A DNA stretch of 11,007 nt from an uncultured Clostridia bacterium. Its GTDB lineage: Bacteria; Bacillota; Clostridia; Peptostreptococcales; Anaerovoracaceae. The position numbers and the translations under genes were made by a program. The stretch is taken from positions 1-11,007 of the forward strand of contig CAKQVC010000041.1 in NCBI GenBank assembly GCA_934277655.1. The letters are read 5' to 3'. Shown here one piece after another: positions 1-7,038 of the stretch; the first letter of the stretch is position 1, and every line of letters begins with the position of its first letter. The notes below the pieces were generated by a model, which saw only the letters and a list, made by a program, of their open reading frames with translations, ran no database searches and was not told the DNA's origin.

Positions 1-359
1 ACTCTGCTGTTCGGACGCATATATGCAAACGGACCGACCTTGGTGCCGTTTCCAACAGTGCTTTCTGTAATAACCGACATCTGAATCTCAACTTCGTCGC
101 CGATCTCAGAGTCCTTAATCTTGGTGTTCTGTCCGATGACGCAGTTTTTACCGATTACCGTATTACCTTCCAGTGTAACGCAGGAACCGATAACAGTTCC
201 CTCGCCAATCTGCACGCCATCGTCAATATAAGCAGTACAAAGATCAACGAATTTCACACCAGCTTCCATATATTTTGCGGCTCTCGCAAAACGTTCTTTT
301 ACCATAGCCTGGTATTCTTCCAACCCGCTTCCTGCGGAAGATATTTTTCCCTCATCCAT
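1..359 (-). CDS. GlmU C-terminal-like acetyltransferase (stand-alone, partial at window edge)
   Basis: Read on the minus strand, this frame starts at ATG 359 and runs 119 codons off the left edge. After a helical lead-in of about 30 residues come hexapeptide repeats of a left-handed beta-helix (VQIGEGTVIG, NTVIGKNCVIG, then VGPFAYMRP). This matches the start of the GlmU acetyltransferase domain, which makes N-acetylglucosamine-1-phosphate for UDP-GlcNAc; the Arg of the RP motif fits the sugar-phosphate-binding Arg of GlmU. The N-terminal uridylyltransferase domain (about 230 residues) is absent, because murC ends only 18 bases upstream. AGGAAAG lies about 5 bases before ATG 359 and decides the start; an in-frame ATG at 374 overlaps that site and is less likely. 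The catalytic His region lies beyond the edge. It could instead be a related hexapeptide acyltransferase with another substrate. The fold is certain, the substrate is inferred. Confidence 0.8.
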   Translation of the reverse strand, partial: MDEGKISSAGSGLEEYQAMVKERFARAAKYMEAGVKFVDLCTAYIDDGVQIGEGTVIGSCVTLEGNTVIGKNCVIGQNTKIKDSEIGDEVEIQMSVITESTVGNGTKVGPFAYMRPNSR

Positions 360-377
360 GTTCTTTCCTCGCATTTT

Positions 378-1754
378 TTATTTTTCCAGCAACATTTCGC
401 CTACTTTATAAATGTCACCTGCACCCATGGTAATGACCATATCGCCTTTCTGTGCATTTTCACTGACATAGTCTGCCATCTCTTCGAAATCTTTAATAAA
501 AAGGACTTCTTTATCCGGATGGGTTTCCTTGATCTTTTCTGCCAGCTGTGCAGAAGAAATTTTGTAGATATTTTTTTCTCTTGCCGCATAAATTTCGGTA
601 AGGATCAGCTTGTCCGTCTTCTCAAACGCATCCGCAAAATCGTCGAAAAGTGCCAGTGTTCTTGTATAAGTGTGCGGTTGGAACAGGCACCATAGCCGGT
701 TATGCGGAACATTCTGTGATGCTGCAAGAGTCGCCTTGATTTCTGTCGGATGATGTGCATAGTCATCTACGATCTTAACGCCTTTCGAAGTTACACCGAT
801 AATATCGAATCTTCGCTGCGTACCGTGATAGCTTTCCAGCGTATCCTTGATGACTGCAGGGTCAACACCCAGACTGTGACCGCAGGTAAACGCTGCCAGA
901 GCATTCAGGATATTATGCTCGCCCGGAACGGACAACTGCACTCTTTCCAGAAGCTCGCCTTTATGCGAAACATCAAAAGACGGCATGCCGTTTTCATTAA
1001 AGCGAATATCGGATGCTCTGTAATCACAATTTTCATTCAGTCCGAACGTTATGACGTTATCCAGTCCCTGTATGACCCGATTCACAAACGGGTTCGCATC
1101 ATATGCAATGATGGTGCCGCTCCTCGGTACCAGATGTGCAAAGTGATCAAAAGAACTTACAATATGGTCAATATCCTTGAAATAGTCCAGATGATCCGAA
1201 TCAATGTTCAGGATAATTTCCATTTTCGGTTTCAGACTTAAAAAGCTGTCCATGTATTCGCAGGCCTCCGTCACGAAATACTCGCTCTGGCCGACTCTGA
1301 CATTACCGCCGATTTCTGCAAGATTTCCCCCTACCAGAATTGTAGGATCCATCTCTGCCTTATTTAATATTAAAGAAACCATCGAAGTAGTGGTTGTTTT
1401 TCCATGAGTTCCGGAAATTGCAATGCTGTTTTCATATCCGTCCATTAAAGTGCCCAGCATCTGTGCCCTTGTTACGATTGGAATTCCCAACTCGCCCGCT
1501 CTGACGATTTCAGGGTTATCATGACCGACCGCAGCGGAATAAACTAAAAGATCTGCACCTTCCACATTCTCGGCTCTGTGACCGATAAAGATCCTTGCCC
1601 CCTGTTTCGCAAGGCGGCTTGTCATTTCCGATTCTTTCATATCAGAACCGGTAACATTGTACCCCCGTGCCAGCAGGATCTCTGCAATGGCAGAAAGACC
1701 GATACCTCCGATCCCGATACAGTGTACCGTTTTATATTTACATAAATCAACCAT
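378..1754 (-). CDS. murC: UDP-N-acetylmuramate--L-alanine ligase MurC
   Basis: This cytoplasmic ATP-dependent ligase adds L-alanine to UDP-MurNAc, the first step of the peptidoglycan stem peptide. The 458-residue product has the family layout: an N-terminal Rossmann-like domain with GIGGIG at residues 14-19, the Mur ligase P-loop SGTHGKTTT at 114-122, then EACEY and NIDSDHLDYF at about 163-192, GEHNILNA in the central domain, and DDYAHHPTEI in the C-terminal ligase domain, ending GAGDIYKVGE. Length is normal. I chose ATG 1754 over the in-frame ATG 1784 because GGAGG at 1769-1765 precedes 1754 by ten bases and lies inside the longer reading, while 1784 has no ribosome binding site. It is followed 18 bases later by the GlmU-like acetyltransferase gene, so the two are probably co-transcribed. 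It diverges from purR. Confidence 0.96.
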   Translation of the reverse strand: MVDLCKYKTVHCIGIGGIGLSAIAEILLARGYNVTGSDMKESEMTSRLAKQGARIFIGHRAENVEGADLLVYSAAVGHDNPEIVRAGELGIPIVTRAQMLGTLMDGYENSIAISGTHGKTTTTSMVSLILNKAEMDPTILVGGNLAEIGGNVRVGQSEYFVTEACEYMDSFLSLKPKMEIILNIDSDHLDYFKDIDHIVSSFDHFAHLVPRSGTIIAYDANPFVNRVIQGLDNVITFGLNENCDYRASDIRFNENGMPSFDVSHKGELLERVQLSVPGEHNILNALAAFTCGHSLGVDPAVIKDTLESYHGTQRRFDIIGVTSKGVKIVDDYAHHPTEIKATLAASQNVPHNRLWCLFQPHTYTRTLALFDDFADAFEKTDKLILTEIYAAREKNIYKISSAQLAEKIKETHPDKEVLFIKDFEEMADYVSENAQKGDMVITMGAGDIYKVGEMLLEK

Positions 1755-1792
1755 TATCAAGTTGCCTCCATTTTTTCTTGTCATTCACATAC

Positions 1793-1808
1793 ACAATATA
1801 GTATACCA
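1793..1808 (-). promoter_or_regulatory. Putative extended -10 promoter of murC
   Basis: On the minus strand TGG precedes TATACT (1805-1800), forming an extended -10 element (TG-N-TATACT). No good -35 lies 16-18 bases upstream, which is tolerated by extended -10 promoters. The expected start of transcription near 1793 gives a leader of about 39 bases before ATG 1754. The overlapping TATATT (1800-1795) is an alternative -10. Confidence 0.5.
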
Positions 1809-1834
1809 TAAATAAAATAAAAGTGGATAACCAA

Positions 1835-1863
1835 TTGACAAAAAAACAAAAAAGAAATAAGAT
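1835..1863 (+). promoter_or_regulatory. Sigma-A-like promoter of purR
   Basis: TTGACA at 1835-1840 is a perfect -35, followed after exactly 17 bases by TAAGAT at 1858-1863 as -10. Transcription should start near 1870, about 28 bases before the purR ATG. The position rules out the upstream in-frame ATG at 1823, which would precede the transcript. Confidence 0.75.
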
Positions 1864-1897
1864 ATTTAAGAAACATGAACATTCGGAGGTAATTTTT

Positions 1898-2719
1898 ATG
1901 AAGCGTACGGAAAGAGTCGGTGCTTTGATCGGAATTTTAACAGATAGTCCTAATAAAATATACAGTCTGCAGTATTTCTGTGATTTATTCGGCGCTGCAA
2001 AATCCAGCATCAGTGAGGATATTCAATCAGCCAGCACAGCAATCGCATTCGCCGGTTTCGGCTATCTGGAGACAACAACAGGTGCGAAAGGCGGCGTTCG
2101 TTTCGTGCCTGATATTTCCGATAACGAAATCCGCGTGCTTCAGGATGAGTTCTGCAAACGACTTTCGGATCCATCCAGACTGCTGGGTGGGAATTTTCTG
2201 TACACTTCGGATATTTTTTACGATTCTGGTCTGGTCCGAAAAACAGCGAAAGTTTTTGCACGAAAGTTCCGAAACTGCGGAGCTGACTATGTCGCTACCG
2301 TGGAGACAAAAGGGATCCCGCTCGCTTTCAGTGTTGCTGATATGCTGGGCATTCCTCTGGTCGTTATCCGCAGGGAAGCAAAGATCTCGGAAGGCTCCAC
2401 CGTCAGTATTAACTACTTCAGCGGTTCCTATGATCGTCTGCAAAAAATGTCCATGTCCAAGCGTGCCGTAAAGCTCGGCTGCAAAGTCCTGATCATCGAT
2501 GACTTTATGCGTGGAGGCGGAAGCATCGTTGGAATTTCAGAAATGATTGGAGAATTCGGTGGCAGCGTCGTCGGTGTCGGCGTGGCAATTGCAGGTATCG
2601 AACCGGAAAAGAAAAAGATCAAGGATTACACCTGCCTTGTTTATCTGGGGGATGTTGATATAGAAAGTAAAAAAATAGATATTTTTCCCAACGAAAACCT
2701 ACTAAATACTAGCGTTTAA
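1898..2719 (+). CDS. purR: Pur operon repressor PurR (phosphoribosyltransferase fold)
   Basis: This is the Firmicute purine repressor, a DNA-binding protein that senses PRPP and represses purine synthesis and transport genes; it is unrelated to the LacI-type PurR of E. coli. The 273-residue product has an N-terminal winged-helix domain (about 1-70, with YSLQYFCDLFGAAKSSISED) and a C-terminal type I phosphoribosyltransferase domain with the PRPP-binding loop VLIIDDFMRGGGSI at 197-210. In this family that domain binds PRPP but is not known to act as an enzyme. Length is close to the B. subtilis protein. ATG 1898 follows TCGGAGGT at ideal spacing; the longer reading from 1823 begins upstream of the promoter -10 and is rejected. 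It lies divergent from murC and upstream of spoVG, an arrangement common in Clostridia. No convincing terminator is seen before spoVG, so read-through is possible. Confidence 0.95.
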   Translation: MKRTERVGALIGILTDSPNKIYSLQYFCDLFGAAKSSISEDIQSASTAIAFAGFGYLETTTGAKGGVRFVPDISDNEIRVLQDEFCKRLSDPSRLLGGNFLYTSDIFYDSGLVRKTAKVFARKFRNCGADYVATVETKGIPLAFSVADMLGIPLVVIRREAKISEGSTVSINYFSGSYDRLQKMSMSKRAVKLGCKVLIIDDFMRGGGSIVGISEMIGEFGGSVVGVGVAIAGIEPEKKKIKDYTCLVYLGDVDIESKKIDIFPNENLLNTSV

Positions 2720-2749
2720 TTTTTATTTCACATAATTGACACAAACCCA

Positions 2750-2778
2750 TTGTAAAACATTTAACTATGGTTTATAAT
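2750..2778 (+). promoter_or_regulatory. Sigma-A-like promoter of spoVG
   Basis: TTGTAA (2750-2755), a 17-base spacer and a perfect TATAAT (2773-2778) form a good promoter with a start near 2785. A TTGACA at 2736-2741 is also present, but only ATTTAA sits at the right distance from it. In B. subtilis spoVG is driven by sigma-H; I see no obvious sigma-H pair here. Confidence 0.65.
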
Positions 2779-2786
2779 AGCCTTAA

Positions 2787-2810
2787 TAGCATACTGACTA
2801 ACGGATGCTA
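2787..2810 (+). promoter_or_regulatory. Stem-loop in the spoVG 5' leader
   Basis: TAGCAT (2787-2792) and ATGCTA (2805-2810) form a perfect six-base-pair stem with a 12-base loop. It would lie at the very 5' end of the predicted transcript and ends one base before the ribosome binding site AAAGGTGG (2812-2819). It could stabilise the mRNA or modulate translation; no ligand or protein partner is recognised. Confidence 0.4.
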
Positions 2811-2826
2811 GAAAGGTGGATATAGT

Positions 2827-3138
2827 ATGAATATTACTGATGTAAGAATTAGGAAAGTGGGCGAAGGTGGAAAAATGAAAGCCGTTGCGTCCGTTACATT
2901 TGATGGTGAATTTGTCGTACACGACATTAAGATCATTGACGGATTGAACGGATTGTTTATCGCAATGCCTAGCAGAAAAATGGGTGAAGGAGATTACAGA
3001 GACATTGCCCATCCGCTTTCCTCAGAAACACGAAACAGAATCAAAGATGCAATCTTTGCAGCGTATGAAGAAATTCTGGACATACCGGAGGCTGTTTCGA
3101 CGATAGCTGAAGAGGTGATTTCCGAGGAAACTGCATAG
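2827..3138 (+). CDS. spoVG: SpoVG family regulator
   Basis: SpoVG is a small nucleic-acid-binding regulator, named for a B. subtilis sporulation and septation phenotype but widespread also in non-sporulating Firmicutes. The 103-residue product starts [11 protein letters not shown] and carries the conserved core [20 protein letters not shown] (about 45-64), followed by the helix [15 protein letters not shown] and a short acidic tail. Length is typical. ATG 2827 follows AAAGGTGG at seven bases. It has its own promoter and leader hairpin, and a strong hairpin plus U-tract downstream, so it can be monocistronic, although read-through from purR is possible. Its presence alone does not show that the organism forms spores. 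Confidence 0.96.
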   Translation: MNITDVRIRKVGEGGKMKAVASVTFDGEFVVHDIKIIDGLNGLFIAMPSRKMGEGDYRDIAHPLSSETRNRIKDAIFAAYEEILDIPEAVSTIAEEVISEETA

Positions 3139-3189
3139 TAGTAACTATTACGAAATGTAATCATCGACTAATTATTTAGGATCATTGTA

Positions 3190-3228
3190 GAATGAGGGGA
3201 ACCGGAAACGGCTCCCCCTCATTCTTTT
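3190..3228 (+). terminator. Intrinsic terminator of spoVG
   Basis: GAATGAGGGG (3190-3199) pairs with CCCCTCATTC (3215-3224), and an inner CCG/CGG stem closes a GAAA tetraloop (3205-3208) across a small internal loop. TCTTTTCATTTT follows on the plus strand. On the minus strand the hairpin is followed by CTACAATGATCC, which is not U-rich, so it is less convincing as the terminator of convergent pyk. Confidence 0.85.
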
Positions 3229-3296
3229 CATTTTATACGTTTCATGCGTTTCTGTTAATGCCTCAGTCCTCTCAGCCACTCATGTATTCCCGCTTC

Positions 3297-4718
3297 TCAG
3301 GCAATAATTTCAACACGGATCATATTGGTGTTTCCTGCAACATCCAGAGGAACTCCTGCACTAATAACAGCCTTGTCGCCTGCCTGCAGAAGACCAGTTT
3401 TTTTCGCTTCCTCCATGCAGCGGTATACCAGAACATCCACATTCTGAAGATTTTCCACGGAAAGCGGACGTACACCCCACAGGAGCGCCATCTGATGATA
3501 CGTTTTTAAGTGCGGTGTCGCTGCAATGATCATGGTTTCCGGGCGGAATTTGCTCATTCTGGCTGCCGTATAGCCGGACTTGGTAATGGCAAGAAGCGCC
3601 TTTGCACGAATATCGCTTGCCAGCGTACATGCCGCATGTCCGACTGCATTGGTCACATCTTTAACATCCATCTCATGCCATATCTGCGGAGAATATATCG
3701 GTTTGGCAGAATCTTTTTCAGCCTGCTCGGCAATCTTTGCCATAGCACGGACGGCATCCACCGGATATGCCCCCATAGCACTTTCTCCTGAAAGCATGAC
3801 TGCCGAAGTACCATCAAAGACTGCGTTCGCAACATCTGTGATCTCAGCCCGTGTCGGCACTGGATTTTTTATCATAGACTCCAGCATCTGTGTTGCAGTA
3901 ATGACAATTTTCCCACTCTGCTGGCATCTCTTGATAAATCGTTTCTGAATGCCCGGAAGCCGCTCGAAATTAACTTCTACGCCCATATCACCTCTGGCTA
4001 CCATGATGCCGTCAGAAGCTTCCAGAATCTCTTCGAAATTATCGATTCCCTCCATATTTTCAATTTTGGAGATAATCTTAATATCTGTACCACCATTTTC
4101 TGTGAGAAAAGCCCGAAGCAGGTTCACATCAGCTGCTCTTCTGACAAAGGAAGCTGCTACATAATCTACGTTTTTCTCAATGCCAAACAGAAGATCATCC
4201 TTATCTCTCTGACTGAGATACTCCATATTCAATACAACATTGGGTACATTAACACCCTTGTGATTGCTGATTTCTCCACCATTTACCACGCTGCAGCAGA
4301 TCTCCGTATCGGAAGCTTCCTCAACCTGCATGCGGATGATTCCATCATCAATCAGGATAAAATCTCCTTTTTTAACTTCTTTCGGCAGGTCGGCATACGT
4401 GATGTAGGATTTTTCCTGATTTCCCATCATCTTCTCTGTCGTCAGCGTAAACCGCTGTCCCGGCTCTACGATTATCTTTCCGCCTTCAAAATCCCCGGTC
4501 CGTATTTCCGGTCCCTTGGTATCCAGCATGACAGCAGCCGCAATTCCCAGTTTATCCCTGACTTTACGGAAGTGATCGATGGTTCTGCCATGACTCTCAT
4601 GGTCTCCGTGGGAAAAATTTACCCGTGCCACATTCATGCCCGCAAGAAGCATCTCTTTTATCACTTTTTCATCAGAAGAAGCTGGACCCAGCGTACATAC
4701 AATCTTGGTTTTTCTCAT
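3297..4718 (-). CDS. pyk: Pyruvate kinase (short form)
   Basis: Pyruvate kinase transfers phosphate from PEP to ADP, giving pyruvate and ATP in the last step of glycolysis. The 473-residue product shows the substrate motif ARVNFSHG (31-38), DTKGPEIRTG (66-75), KIEN with the proton-transfer Lys218, ARGDMGVE (241-248) and TATQMLESM (274-282). Glu71 in the GPEIR motif is the residue linked to K+-dependent pyruvate kinases. The C-terminal allosteric domain is present, but the extra PEP-utiliser domain found in Bacillus pyruvate kinase is absent. The start codon overlaps the aminotransferase stop as ATGA (4718-4715), with GAGG just upstream, which points to translational coupling. It is the last gene of the aromatic operon, an unusual place for it. 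Confidence 0.97.
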   Translation of the reverse strand: MRKTKIVCTLGPASSDEKVIKEMLLAGMNVARVNFSHGDHESHGRTIDHFRKVRDKLGIAAAVMLDTKGPEIRTGDFEGGKIIVEPGQRFTLTTEKMMGNQEKSYITYADLPKEVKKGDFILIDDGIIRMQVEEASDTEICCSVVNGGEISNHKGVNVPNVVLNMEYLSQRDKDDLLFGIEKNVDYVAASFVRRAADVNLLRAFLTENGGTDIKIISKIENMEGIDNFEEILEASDGIMVARGDMGVEVNFERLPGIQKRFIKRCQQSGKIVITATQMLESMIKNPVPTRAEITDVANAVFDGTSAVMLSGESAMGAYPVDAVRAMAKIAEQAEKDSAKPIYSPQIWHEMDVKDVTNAVGHAACTLASDIRAKALLAITKSGYTAARMSKFRPETMIIAATPHLKTYHQMALLWGVRPLSVENLQNVDVLVYRCMEEAKKTGLLQAGDKAVISAGVPLDVAGNTNMIRVEIIA

Positions 4719-5926
4719 TTCTTACCTCGGCTTTCTATCTCGAATCTACAATCGGTCATACAGTTTGCAAAGATCTCCATCTTTTCGATCCGATCAAAGG
4801 CCTCTTTCAGCTGATCCACCCCTACTGTGCAGGCGATACGCAGATAGCCTTCTCCACATCTGCCGAATCCATTTCCCGGGATCATCAGTACATGAGCTTC
4901 CCGAAGCAGTGCCTCTGCTGCCTGTGCGGAAGTAAGACCGGTATCCTTGATATTCACAAACAGATAAAAGCTTCCTTTCGGCGGGTAAAGAACATGCATA
5001 TTCGGAATCTTTTTGATCCGCTCTGCCGCATAGTACATTCTTTCTCTGAAAGTTTCCACCAGAGCCGGCTGAACCTGTTTCCGGTAGCGGAGTGCATAAA
5101 TAGCCGCTCTCTGAGAAATGGACGGTGCGGTAAATACCAGATTTTCGTTGATCTGTTGGATAACATTGATAAAATGCTGCGGTGCAATGATGCAGCCGAT
5201 CCTCCAGCCTGTCATGACAAAATTCTTGGAAAAGCTGTTGATCGTAAGGGTTCTTTCTGCCATTCCCGGAATGGACCGGAACGGGATAAATGGGTTCTGG
5301 AAACTGTATGCTGTGTAAATTTCATCGGATACAACTACCAGGTCATACTTTTCTGCAACTTCTGCAATCTTCTTCATGGTTTCCAGTGTCAAGCAGTTAC
5401 CTGTCGGGTTGCTTGGCGAATTAATGACGATCGCTTTGGTGCGCTCTGTAATCAGGGATTCCAGCCTCTCTACATTAAACTGGTAATCTTCCTCTTCATA
5501 TGTATCCAGTTCTACCGGAATGCCTCTTGCCAGCTCGATCTGCTGATAATACGGTGTGAAATACGGGGATGGGATAATGACTTCATCACCATCATCCAGA
5601 ATTGTTTCCATGACAAGGTACATGGCAAGACAGCCGGATGTGCTGACAAACACTTCTTCATCCTTGATGTCCAGGTCATAATCTTCTTTATAGAACTTGC
5701 AGATTTCCTCTCTTAATTCTGGGTCTCCTCTGAAATCCGTATATTTGGTATATCCTTTTTTCGCATCTTCAAAGGCCTTTTCGATGATAAGTTCCGGTGT
5801 GATGATGTCCGGATCGCCCAAGCTCAGATTAATAACATCATCAAATTCTTTGGCAAGGGTATCCGACTGTCCGATCGCTGTCGCCTTGCTTTTCCAGTAT
5901 CTTTTAGATATATGTCTGTGTTTCAT
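4715..5926 (-). CDS. Class I/II PLP aminotransferase, probably aromatic or aspartate type
   Basis: The 403-residue product is a fold-type I PLP aminotransferase of the I-gamma kind. It has LSLGDPD near residues 34-40, YTDFRGDPELRE (62-73), NSPSNPTG (169-176), DEIY (201-204), and SFSKNFVMTGWRIG with the PLP-binding Lys234; Arg363 in YLRIA is the expected carboxylate-binding residue. The usual SKTYAMTGWR is here SKNFVMTGWR. Relatives transaminate aspartate, phenylalanine, tyrosine or LL-diaminopimelate precursors, and sequence alone does not settle which. Placement after tyrA and aroF makes transamination of 4-hydroxyphenylpyruvate or phenylpyruvate the likeliest role. ATG 5926 has a strong AAGGAGAG site. 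It is separated from aroF by 77 bases and overlaps pyk by four. Confidence 0.9.
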   Translation of the reverse strand: MKHRHISKRYWKSKATAIGQSDTLAKEFDDVINLSLGDPDIITPELIIEKAFEDAKKGYTKYTDFRGDPELREEICKFYKEDYDLDIKDEEVFVSTSGCLAMYLVMETILDDGDEVIIPSPYFTPYYQQIELARGIPVELDTYEEEDYQFNVERLESLITERTKAIVINSPSNPTGNCLTLETMKKIAEVAEKYDLVVVSDEIYTAYSFQNPFIPFRSIPGMAERTLTINSFSKNFVMTGWRIGCIIAPQHFINVIQQINENLVFTAPSISQRAAIYALRYRKQVQPALVETFRERMYYAAERIKKIPNMHVLYPPKGSFYLFVNIKDTGLTSAQAAEALLREAHVLMIPGNGFGRCGEGYLRIACTVGVDQLKEAFDRIEKMEIFANCMTDCRFEIESRGKK

Positions 5927-5954
5927 TTTCTTCTCTCCTTCCAGTCATATATTT

Positions 5955-5997
5955 ATGGGGAAATGCCCTGTTACGCCAGTCATTTACCCATTTTTTT
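5955..5997 (+). other. Hairpin with plus-strand T-tract between aroF and the aminotransferase gene
   Basis: ATGGGGAAATG (5955-5965) and CATTTACCCAT (5981-5991) form an 11-base-pair stem with one mismatch and a 15-base loop, followed by seven T on the plus strand (5991-5997). Read this way it resembles an intrinsic terminator, but it points against the operon. On the sense (minus) strand the hairpin is not followed by U. CCAGTCAT also occurs twice (5941-5948 and 5976-5983). The function is unknown. Confidence 0.4.
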
Positions 5998-6003
5998 ATC
6001 CAT

Positions 6004-7035
6004 TTAATCAACCATATCCGCCAGCTCGCAGATCAATTTTTCTGTTTTTTCCCATCCAAGGCAAGGGTCTGTAATAGACTGTCCGTATACCGTACCATCG
6101 ACAGGCTGGCATCCGTCCTCAAGATAGCTTTCCACCATAACGCCCTTTACCATATGTCCGATATCTTCGCTGAACTTCTTGGAATGAAGTACTTCCTTGC
6201 AGATACGGATCTGTTCCAGATATTTCTTTCCGGAGTTTGCATGGTTCGCATCAACCATGATCGCCGGATTTTTCAGTCCATGTTCATGATACATATCACA
6301 TACCAGTCTCAGGTCCTCGTAGTGATAGTTCGGGATCGACTGTCCTCTTTTGTTCATATAGCCTCTGAGGATTGCGTGTGCATACGGATTTCCGTGGCTG
6401 GCAACTTCCCAGTTTCTGTAGATGAAAGTATGTCCGCTCTGAGCTGCTACCAGAGAGTTCATCAGAACCGACAGGTCTCCGCCGGTCGGGTTTTTCATAC
6501 CTACCGGAATGTCAAGACCGCTGGCCGTCAGTCTGTGGAACTGGTTTTCAACAGAACGTGCACCGACAGCAACATAGCAGAGCAGATCGCTTAAATATCT
6601 GTAATTTTCCGGATACAGCAGCTCATCTGCACAGAAAAAATCGGTTTCTTTCATCGTCCGTATATAGGTTTCACGAATGGTAATGATCCCTTTCAGCATA
6701 TCTTCGCCCAGCAGTGGATCCGGCTGATGGAGCATACCTTTGTAGCCTTTTCCGGTTGTTCTTGGCTTGCTGGTATAAATTCTCGGAATGATCAGAATTT
6801 TATCCTTTACTTTATCCTGTACTTTTCTCAGGCGCAGGAGATAATCCAGTACAGCCTCTTCATTGTCTGCAGAACACGGTCCGATGACCATCAGCAAACG
6901 ATCGTCACTTCCGTTCAGGATCGCCTTGACTTCGTTGTTACACTGCTCCCTCTTGGCAACATATTCTTCACTGATCGGAAACATTTCCTTGATATCTTTT
7001 GGGATCGGCAGTTTCCGTTTGAACTCCATATTCAT
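6004..7035 (-). CDS. aroF: 3-deoxy-7-phosphoheptulonate synthase, type I (AroF/G/H family)
   Basis: DAHP synthase condenses PEP with erythrose 4-phosphate, the entry and usual control point of aromatic synthesis. The 343-residue product has IGPCSA with metal ligand Cys54, KPRTT (90-94) for PEP binding, GARSVENQ (158-165), DANHANSGK with His265, VMVESYLEDG with Glu302, and ITDPCLGW with Asp323, so the Cys-His-Glu-Asp metal site is complete. It is the AroFGH (I-alpha) type, without a fused chorismate mutase or ACT domain. The stretch before KPRTT reads IYTS rather than the VYFE of E. coli. ATG 7035 lies three bases after the tyrA stop, with AGGTGG inside the tyrA end as the ribosome site. The symbol follows the family; which aromatic end product inhibits it cannot be read from the sequence. 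Confidence 0.95.
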   Translation of the reverse strand: MNMEFKRKLPIPKDIKEMFPISEEYVAKREQCNNEVKAILNGSDDRLLMVIGPCSADNEEAVLDYLLRLRKVQDKVKDKILIIPRIYTSKPRTTGKGYKGMLHQPDPLLGEDMLKGIITIRETYIRTMKETDFFCADELLYPENYRYLSDLLCYVAVGARSVENQFHRLTASGLDIPVGMKNPTGGDLSVLMNSLVAAQSGHTFIYRNWEVASHGNPYAHAILRGYMNKRGQSIPNYHYEDLRLVCDMYHEHGLKNPAIMVDANHANSGKKYLEQIRICKEVLHSKKFSEDIGHMVKGVMVESYLEDGCQPVDGTVYGQSITDPCLGWEKTEKLICELADMVD

Positions 7036-7038
7036 AAT

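Noticed and set aside
1755-1784. Ten-codon N-terminal extension of murC from ATG 1784
   Set aside because: There is no ribosome site before 1784, and the GGAGG that serves ATG 1754 lies inside this extension.
1823-1897. Longer purR reading starting at ATG 1823
   Set aside because: It begins upstream of the promoter's -35 and -10 and lacks a ribosome site. The family-like start MKRTERVG at 1898 has a strong one.
3147-3161. Small stem ATTAC/GTAAT after spoVG
   Set aside because: Only five A-T-rich pairs with no U-tract; the strong hairpin 30 bases farther on explains termination.
4625-5716. Long plus-strand open frame opposite the aminotransferase and pyk genes (363 codons)
   Set aside because: Its product has no recognisable motif and it lies antisense to two genes with complete catalytic motifs; it is a shadow frame.
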